Part shown: one piece after another, positions 58,045 through 64,000 of the stretch | Numbering within the stretch: the first letter of the stretch is position 1 | Layout of the letters: each line of letters opens with the position of its first letter | From: Linderina pennispora | Taxonomy: Eukaryota > Kickxellomycota > Kickxellomycetes > Kickxellales > Kickxellaceae | Assembly: GCF_002104995.1 (NCBI RefSeq) | Contig: NW_024468262.1 | Location: 186,001 to 250,000, forward strand | DNA: 64,000 nt | Direction of reading: 5' to 3' | Notes under the pieces: generated by a model | What the model was told of the DNA's origin: nothing | Database searches by the model: none | The model's input: only the letters and a program-made list of their open reading frames with translations | Made by a program: the position numbers and the translations under genes

Positions 58045-59349
58045 TTCGTGAGCTACGTTTTTTTTTGTTGTCCAAGAGAAAAGGAGGAGGAGTTTAACGA
58101 CAAAAGAGCCTACACCAGTTAACAAACATGGGAGCGTTTAGTAAACACGGGCTATGCTGAACGCGCGGCGTGCCAGATGAGCAGCTGCTCGAAATTCAAC
58201 AGCCCCAGCACACGGAGCAGAAACGAGTGCGAATTGGCAGGAGGGGGACGTACTAGAGGCTGCGACTGTATATGCACAAAAAAGTATGAACGGAGTAGAG
58301 GGAGGGCAGAGGTAATACTGCTCCGACAGGGAAGACGCCCTTTTTCAGCAAAATGTCTGGGTGAGGAATTTGTGTGCTGGTAACAAGATGAGGGCAAACA
58401 AGGTTGAAATTCCTCCTGCGTCCGGGAGGTTTGTGTTTTTCGGCAAGTAAACCCGTTTCGGGACTTGCTGCAAAGGCGAATTGCGAATATAGGAGGCGAG
58501 TATACAGAAAAGCAGCGCCGGCTGTTCCGTGTGCTCCCAGAGGGCTGGGCAAATGTGGACGTCCTCTCCCCGCCTCGCTCGAGATTCAGCAGACGCGTCT
58601 CGGGAATTCGCACCGCCCCCTCCTCCTCACGGCGAAAGCTTGCAACTAACCTCTTTGGTGGGATGGAAAAAGAATAGAACCTCGCAAAGATGACTGGGAA
58701 AAAAGGTGTAACAAAATGTGGAAAAGAAGACCGAAAAAATACAAGCCTGGCAAGTGAACTGAAAAAAAAAAAAAAAAACAATCTGCTGAAACCTCGCTGC
58801 CAGGCTGGCTCGTGTTTTTTCCTTTTTTTTGCGTTTGGGGCTATAGGCATGGCGGCCCTATAAAAGCGCTGAGAGCGTGGCCTGGCACTCTTCATTGCCA
58901 GCTCTGCCATTGTTGATCCAAGCGTCCATTTTGAGCGATGTCGGATATGAAATGTCCATCGCTTGGAGCCCATGTGGAGCGCTTGCATGGCGATTTGACC
59001 AGCAGCCGAGCGAGAGCGGCCCACAGGCTGGCTCTTGCGACTAACCTCGCTGCGGCAGACGGCCAGGACGCATGCCATTGCTAGCCGGCACAGGCCCCGC
59101 CCGCCACCGAACACTGGGACCGCTCGGGGGCGACGGCAAGTCACATATGGCACAGACGCTGGTGGTAGAAACCCAGCGCCCCATGTACGATTTGCAACAC
59201 ACAGCTGCTCTTTTCATATGCCAGAAACCAGAAGCGTAAACATCACATACAACAGCGTATTTAATTTGACAGGCAAATCGGTAGAGATGAGCCAACAAAA
59301 AAGACCGGTGGACCGTGTGTTGAAGCTACGAGTGCGGGGCTGGGAGCAT
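58045..59349. promoter_or_regulatory. 1.3 kb upstream of RAC1 and downstream of RPS9
   Basis: Contains the RAC1 promoter and a probable long 5' leader: a T-rich run at 58061-58070 just before the ATG, an A17 run near 58765, a T8 run near 58823 and a TATAAAA at 58859-58865 read on the plus strand. No supported gene. Confidence 0.4.
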
Positions 59350-60624
59350 TTACTCCTCGTCCTCCTCCTCGCCACCAGCAGCGGCAGACTTTGCGCGCTT
59401 GCGGGCAAGACGGCCGGGGCGGCCACCACCGAACGGCGAGTTCAGGGCGAAGTCGATGTGCTTCTGCGAGTCGAGGCGGACGACGAACGACGGGACGTTG
59501 ACGACCTGCTTGCCGACGCGGATGTGGCGCTGACGGATCAGGACACGGGCGTGGTGGATCGACTTGGCCAGACCGAGCTTGAAGACCTGGGTCTGGAGGC
59601 GGCGCTCCAGGAAGTCCTCGACCTTGAGCGACAGGACGTAATCGAGCTTGGCCTTGGACTCGTCCAGCACACCGATGCGGATCAGGCGGCGGATGAGGGC
59701 GTTACCCTCGAACAGACGACGCGGGTCCTTGCTGTCCAGCTTGAGCAGCTCACGGGCGGCACGACGGATGTTCGACAGGGTGTAGGCAACACGCCAGATC
59801 TCGCGCTTGTTGCGGAGACCGTACTCACCGCAGAGCTTGAGCTCGTGGTCGAGACGCTCCTTCTCGAACGGGTTGCGCGGAACCTTGTAGTTCTTCGAGT
59901 CTACAGTATGCAAAAGAAAAAGGGGGATGCGAGGTGAAGGAGCCTTATTGCGGGCTACGCCAACTGCGGCACGGCACCAGGAAAAGAGGAGATAGGAAGC
60001 GGCCACACGACTACATCACGCACTGCTAGAGCACGCCGGGGATCACATAATGCACGGGACCGAGAGAGCTGCCAGTCCTGCCTTGATCGTCGACTGCTTC
60101 ACGCACGGCGCAAGCTGCTGCTCGCAGCACGAAGAGGGCTAGGAAGAGAAGAACAGATCGCTCCGCTTGTCTCAGCGACACTCCGCCGAGCGATACTATA
60201 TCTCACTCCCCCATGCCCTCCCCTTGCGGGAGCCACAGCAAGCAGGCCAGTGCGATGTGCAGACAACAGCAGCCAGGCAATGCCCTCACCGTCAGACGCC
60301 CGTGGCTATCTCTTCCATGTGCGTCTGCCCATCCAGTATGTGAGTCCCTCGCGTGTGTGCTCCAAAGTCGCGGCCACCCCGTCTCCCCTCTTGGCCAAGA
60401 TAACCGTTGCAAAGTTGGCGCAAACGCCCTAGCTTCTTCCCTAAAAGTCTCATAGCATGGGCAGCCTTGTGCTAGAAGGACGTGCCCGTAGGGTTCGTTC
60501 GTGTCCAGAGAGCCTTGCTGAGCATCTCTTTCGTGGTGGGTTCGTATCAAGGGCAAGTTCACAGGCAAAGGTTACAGGCGGGAACATACTAGAACACCGT
60601 CGAAATACAGTTTCTGGGAGGCAT
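59350..60624 (-). CDS. RPS9: 40S ribosomal protein S9 (uS4)
   Basis: Two exons. Exon 1 is only 16 nt (60624-60609, MPPRN plus one base of Tyr); donor GTATTT. Intron 60608-59901 (708 nt) ends in ACTGTAG. Exon 2 is 59900-59350. Splicing joins MPPRN to [17 protein letters not shown], exactly the family N-terminus. The S4 RNA-binding domain follows ([19 protein letters not shown]), then [20 protein letters not shown] and an acidic end EEEDEE. 188 aa. Ribosome small subunit body. It is head-to-head with RPL21. No frame errors. Confidence 0.95.
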
Positions 60625-61701
60625 GGTCTACGTTTACGGTACCAAAGTAAATAATCCTCAGGCGTGCAAAGAAAAAAGAGGGTGAAACTTGCACTTGGGC
60701 TGCTGCATACCCGCCTTTATTGAGGGACGCCTCCTTGGCCCGGCGAGGTGCGCTCTGCGGGCGTGGCCCACGCTCGCTCTGGCCGCGGGAAGGGGTGCAA
60801 GCAGAAATTTTCAGCGCGGGCAAGCTTTTTTCGCGCTGGTCCCCGGCAGCTTTAGGGACAGGATTAAGATCAAGATCACCGCGCACGACCCATTGGCCGC
60901 CGGCGGTCACGGGAAAAGTTGGTGTTTCACGTGAATTGTGTCCGGGGGGCCTGGCCCACAGCCTTTGCGGAAACTGTAGGGATCACCCGGCCCACTCGGC
61001 TCCAAGCCAAAGTTTTTTCCTCTCTTGCGGCTCTGGCGGCCTTGCAGTGGGGGAAAAAATAGTCGCAGCGGGCGTTGCTAAAAATTTTCCTCACCCAAGC
61101 CCCAGCATGGGCCTGAGGCAGGCGCCCTTAAGAGAGTTTAGCGTCGCAAGCCGGCGGTTAAGAACCTCCTTTTCCACTTCTCTGTGCTCATAGCCGTTGA
61201 ACCTTTTTTTCAAAATTTAAGGAAACATAAGAAGGTAAAGAAGGCATTTTTCTGAAGCTATGCGTGGGCCACTGCCGCCCCTGCCTGGCTGGAAGACCAG
61301 GCTCCTGTGTTTTGTCGACCTGCCTCAGGCTTGGGCGCGTACCCGCGGGTTTGTGGCGAACAGATTTCAAACGGGCGGGTTGTTTCTGGGAGACTAAAGT
61401 CGCAGGACGGCGACAGTGGGTGGGGCGCGGCACACGACAGAAGACAGCCAGTCTGGCTGAAAGTGATTCTGATTTGAGAGCGCCCAATTCGACGAGGTGG
61501 TGGGGGTGAGAGCAGCAGGCACAGCCCTCCCCACTGGCTGCCGTGCGTCTGCGAAGCGAGGGCTTCGTCAAGGGCAAATGTAGTAGACGCAGCAGTCTGA
61601 GGCAGAAGCATATACTCCGTGCCGTAGCTGGACCTGCAGCTGTTTATCCTAGATCGCGGCACATGCCCTGCTAAACACAACATTCTAACGACCCTGTAGC
61701 C
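60625..61701. promoter_or_regulatory. Shared promoter region of RPS9 and RPL21
   Basis: 1.08 kb between two divergent ribosomal protein genes, suggesting joint control. AAATTT-centred blocks recur (about 60809, 61082, 61213). A CT-rich block at 61165-61190 and a TGTAG just before the RPL21 ATG could mark a leader intron acceptor. No known Homol-type box recognised. Confidence 0.45.
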
Positions 61702-62384
61702 ATGCCTCACTCGTTCGGTTATCGCGCTCGTACCCGCTACATGTTCTCGCGGAACTTCCGTGAGCATGGTCCGCTCCACCTTTCGACCTACCTGAAGGTC
61801 TACAAGGTCGGCGATATCGTTGACATCAAGGGCAACGGTGCCGTCCAGAAGGGTATGCCCCACAAGTTCTACCACGGGTAACGTATCGAAAAAAGGCAAA
61901 GCAAAAGGCCGATGTGCATATGCCAGTTGTGTGTGAGTGCGGATCAGCAGGCAGAGGGCTAACCAGTGCGCGATGGCATGGAATTCTGTAGTAAGACCGG
62001 TGTCGTGTACAACGTCACCAAGTCGGCCGTCGGTATTATTGTCCACAAGAAGGTCGGTAACCGCTACATGGAGAAGCGTGTCAACATCCGCATTGAGCAC
62101 GTCCACCACTCCAAGTGCCGTGACGACTTCCTGCGCCGTGTCAAGGAGAACGCCGCCGCCAAGAAGGCCGCCGTCGCTAAGGGCGAGAAGATCAACCTCA
62201 AGCGCCAGCCCGCTCAGCCCCGTGAGGCCCGCCACGTCTCGACCCTGAACAACGAGCCGACCACCTCTGACTGCCATCCCCTACGACAGTAAGTTCCATA
62301 TATATACGAGAGCATTGTTGGCGGTGCGTGATCTCTGTGGTACGTTACTAACTGAAGCACTGTTCTCATGTAGCCCTCATCTAA
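61702..62384 (+). CDS. RPL21: 60S ribosomal protein L21 (eL21), three exons
   Basis: Exon 1 61702-61877 ([20 protein letters not shown] to KFYHG), exon 2 61992-62288 ([20 protein letters not shown] to AIPYD), exon 3 62374-62384 (only TLI and stop). Donors GTAACG and GTAAGT; intron 2 has a perfect TACTAAC branch point at 62346-62352 and a TAG acceptor. One extra base near 62268 in exon 2 shifts LTAIPYD out of frame; without it the protein is 160 aa, the family length. Other motifs: [20 protein letters not shown] and [16 protein letters not shown]. Large-subunit protein. Confidence 0.94.
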
Positions 62385-63002
62385 AGCGTGTGTTTTTGGA
62401 TCGGATCGGATCGGCGACTTTGCTCTCTGGTTTTTGTTTCGTTGCTCGCTTCTCTGTGGGCAAGTGTATCGAGGAATCGGACTCTAGCTTTATATTTCTT
62501 TTGTCAGTGTTTCAAGGGAATACAAACCCGGGATTTGACTTCTCACATCCATGTCCACAAACAAAAAAACTGTTAGATCTCCCAGGAACTCGCTGCGAGG
62601 CCCGTCCTGTCGTCGCTGAGCGATCTGGCACCGCTTCAGATCTGGCACCGCTTCAGAACTGGCACCGCTTCAGAACTGGCACCGCTTCAGAACTGGCGCT
62701 GCTCGCACTGTCCGCACTGCCACACTGATCAGTGCGGTTCCCCTGCCTCCCATCACCTCAGACAACAAAAACAGTTGGGTGGTCAAAGAGCACAAAAAAT
62801 TTTCCGTTTTGAACTTCTGATCAATCATTAGGGTCAGCAGGGGAGCGATATTTTGTGCTCGATAATTAACGAGGCGGTGGTTAATAGCGAGAGAAAAACG
62901 GAGCGGCGGCTGCTGCCGGTCTCCTGTCTCCACTTTTCGCCTGTTTAATTTTTATTTTGTATACTGCATATTACCACATACTAACGGCCAGGGGTTTTGG
63001 AA
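62385..63002. other. 618 bp between RPL21 and RIM2
   Basis: 3' region of RPL21 and promoter of RIM2. Holds the 17-bp tandem repeat at 62625-62698. No gene seen. Confidence 0.45.
62625..62698. repeat. 17-bp tandem repeat
   Basis: About 4.3 near-perfect units of CTGGCACCGCTTCAGAA with no spacers. Confidence 0.8.
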
Positions 63003-63993
63003 ATGACAGCGGCAGTGACACAACAAGCGGCGACTCGGACGCCAAACAAGCATATGCCGGTGGCAGTGGAGCGGCACGTCGAGCCCTGGCTGCACTTTGT
63101 GGCCGGAGGAGTGGGGGGGATGGCCGGCGCCATCATAACATCGCCGCTGGACGTGCTGCGCACACGGCAGCAGCTATCGGGGGTGCGGCGATCGGCCGAC
63201 AATCAGCCGGTGCTCCGGCGGCTCGCGCAGCCATTCATGCAGACGGGCCAGGTTCTGAAGCAGCTGTATGTGCGCGAGGGCATCAAGGGGTGGTTTGCCG
63301 GGCTGGGACCGGCATTGGCAGGCATAATCCCGGCGCGCGCAATCCAGTTCTTCGCCTACGGCAACGGCAAGCGGATTTTGGCGCAATACAACAATGGGAA
63401 GGAGACGGCCCTGGTGCATTTGGCGGCAGCCTGTATTGCCGGGGTGGCGACGACGACGGCGACGAATCCGATCTGGATGGTCAAGACGCGCATGCAGCTG
63501 CAGCCGGGCCAGTACAAGAACAGCCTGGAGTGCTTTTTGGGCATAGTGCGCAATGAGGGGTGGCTGGGCTTGTACAAGGGCACGAGCGCGGCGTATCTGG
63601 GGGTGTCCGAGTCGGCGATCCAGTGGGTGGTGTATGAGCAGATCAAGAAGACCCTGAATGACCGCAAGCCCAACGGCGGCGCCAAGACCCTGTATGACTG
63701 GTTCGAGTACTTTGGCGCAGCGGCGTCGGCCAAGCTAGGTTGCGTCGGTGGGTACGTATCCGCATGAGGTTATGCGGACGCGGTTACGGCAGCCGCCCGA
63801 CGCCCAGGGCAAAGTCAAGTACACGGGCTTGGTCAACTCGGCCCGCATTATTTTCGCCGAAGAGGGCATGCGCGGGTTCTACGGCGGGCTGACCACGCAT
63901 TTGCTCCGGACGGTGCCCAATGCTGCCATCATGTTCCTGTCGTACGAGCTGGTGGTGCATTACTTTGGCAGCACCCGGCCCAGGAAAGCCTGA
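63003..63993 (+). CDS. RIM2: Mitochondrial pyrimidine nucleotide carrier (SLC25A33/36 type)
   Basis: Inner-membrane carrier exchanging pyrimidine (deoxy)nucleotides, needed for mitochondrial DNA. Three carrier repeats with PxD/ExxK/R signatures: SPLDVLRTRQQL, NPIWMVKTRMQLQ (the Trp-containing NPIWxVKTR is diagnostic of this group) and YPHEVMRTRLRQ. Matrix-side GWFAGLGPALAG, GLYKGTSAAYLG and GFYGGLTTHLLRT follow each repeat. N-terminus HFVAGGVGGMAGAIITS. ATG at 63003; TGA at 63991-63993. One extra base near 63737 breaks repeat three; otherwise ~329 aa and complete. Related carriers for folate/FAD are less likely because of the NPIWMVKTR motif. Confidence 0.88.
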
Positions 63994-64000
63994 AATGTTC

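Noticed and set aside
58152-59153. Long minus-strand open frame (333 codons) upstream of RAC1
   Set aside because: It starts at a non-ATG codon, runs through homopolymer tracts giving poly-Phe, and has no family features. It lies in promoter/leader DNA.
62625-62698. CRISPR-like array
   Set aside because: Units are contiguous with no spacers and the genome is eukaryotic.

Overview
The window is nuclear DNA of a fungus, most likely an early-diverging lineage such as Kickxellomycotina (inference). The support is compact genes with few short introns, GT-AG splicing with a TACTAAC branch point, standard fungal housekeeping genes (CYM1, HOM6, PCK1, HFD1, RAC1, RPS9, RPL21, RIM2), many F-box genes, and genes that are rare or absent in yeasts and other Dikarya (an Integrator INTS5-like subunit, a TMEM62-like phosphoesterase, a CCNDBP1-like protein, a Fanzor). 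Nearly every long coding region is broken by single-base shifts, both insertions and deletions, that move between otherwise well-conserved frames. This looks like an unpolished long-read assembly. I therefore give gene spans across the shifts and do not call such genes pseudogenes.

Layout. 0-1.5 kb: 3' end of the mitochondrial presequence protease CYM1. 1.6-6.6 kb: two tandem reverse-strand paralogues of an unknown protein, diverged at the 5' half and almost identical over the last ~760 bp. 7.1-11.6 kb: TMEM62-like membrane phosphoesterase and an unfamiliar P-loop NTPase. 11.7-20 kb: a coiled-coil protein, a zinc alcohol dehydrogenase, a GPI-type cell-surface trypsin-like protein without its catalytic residues, and a SAP-domain NuSAP-like protein. 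21.6-23.3 kb: an intact F-box protein, followed by 2.5 kb of gene-poor DNA with an old degenerate duplication. 25.7-32 kb: CCNDBP1-like, a small basic protein, homoserine dehydrogenase, FBXO9/HRT3-like F-box protein, and a PEP carboxykinase with a presequence-like N-terminus.

32.2-45.1 kb: two direct copies of a ~3.4 kb segment, each with an F-box gene and a small fast-diverging reading frame, flank a LOA1-like acyltransferase, another F-box-like gene and a fatty-aldehyde dehydrogenase. 45.2-47.9 kb: a Fanzor, the eukaryotic relative of TnpB and Cas12, lies directly beside the second copy. All three RuvC catalytic residues and the zinc ribbon are visible. A structured stretch downstream of the gene is a candidate for its guide (omega) RNA. 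This is the most notable system in the window.

49-64 kb: a multi-pass membrane protein with an in-frame TAG, a second trypsin-like pseudoprotease (single-pass membrane form), INTS5, RAC1 with two introns, the head-to-head ribosomal protein genes RPS9 and RPL21, and the mitochondrial pyrimidine nucleotide carrier RIM2, which ends the window.
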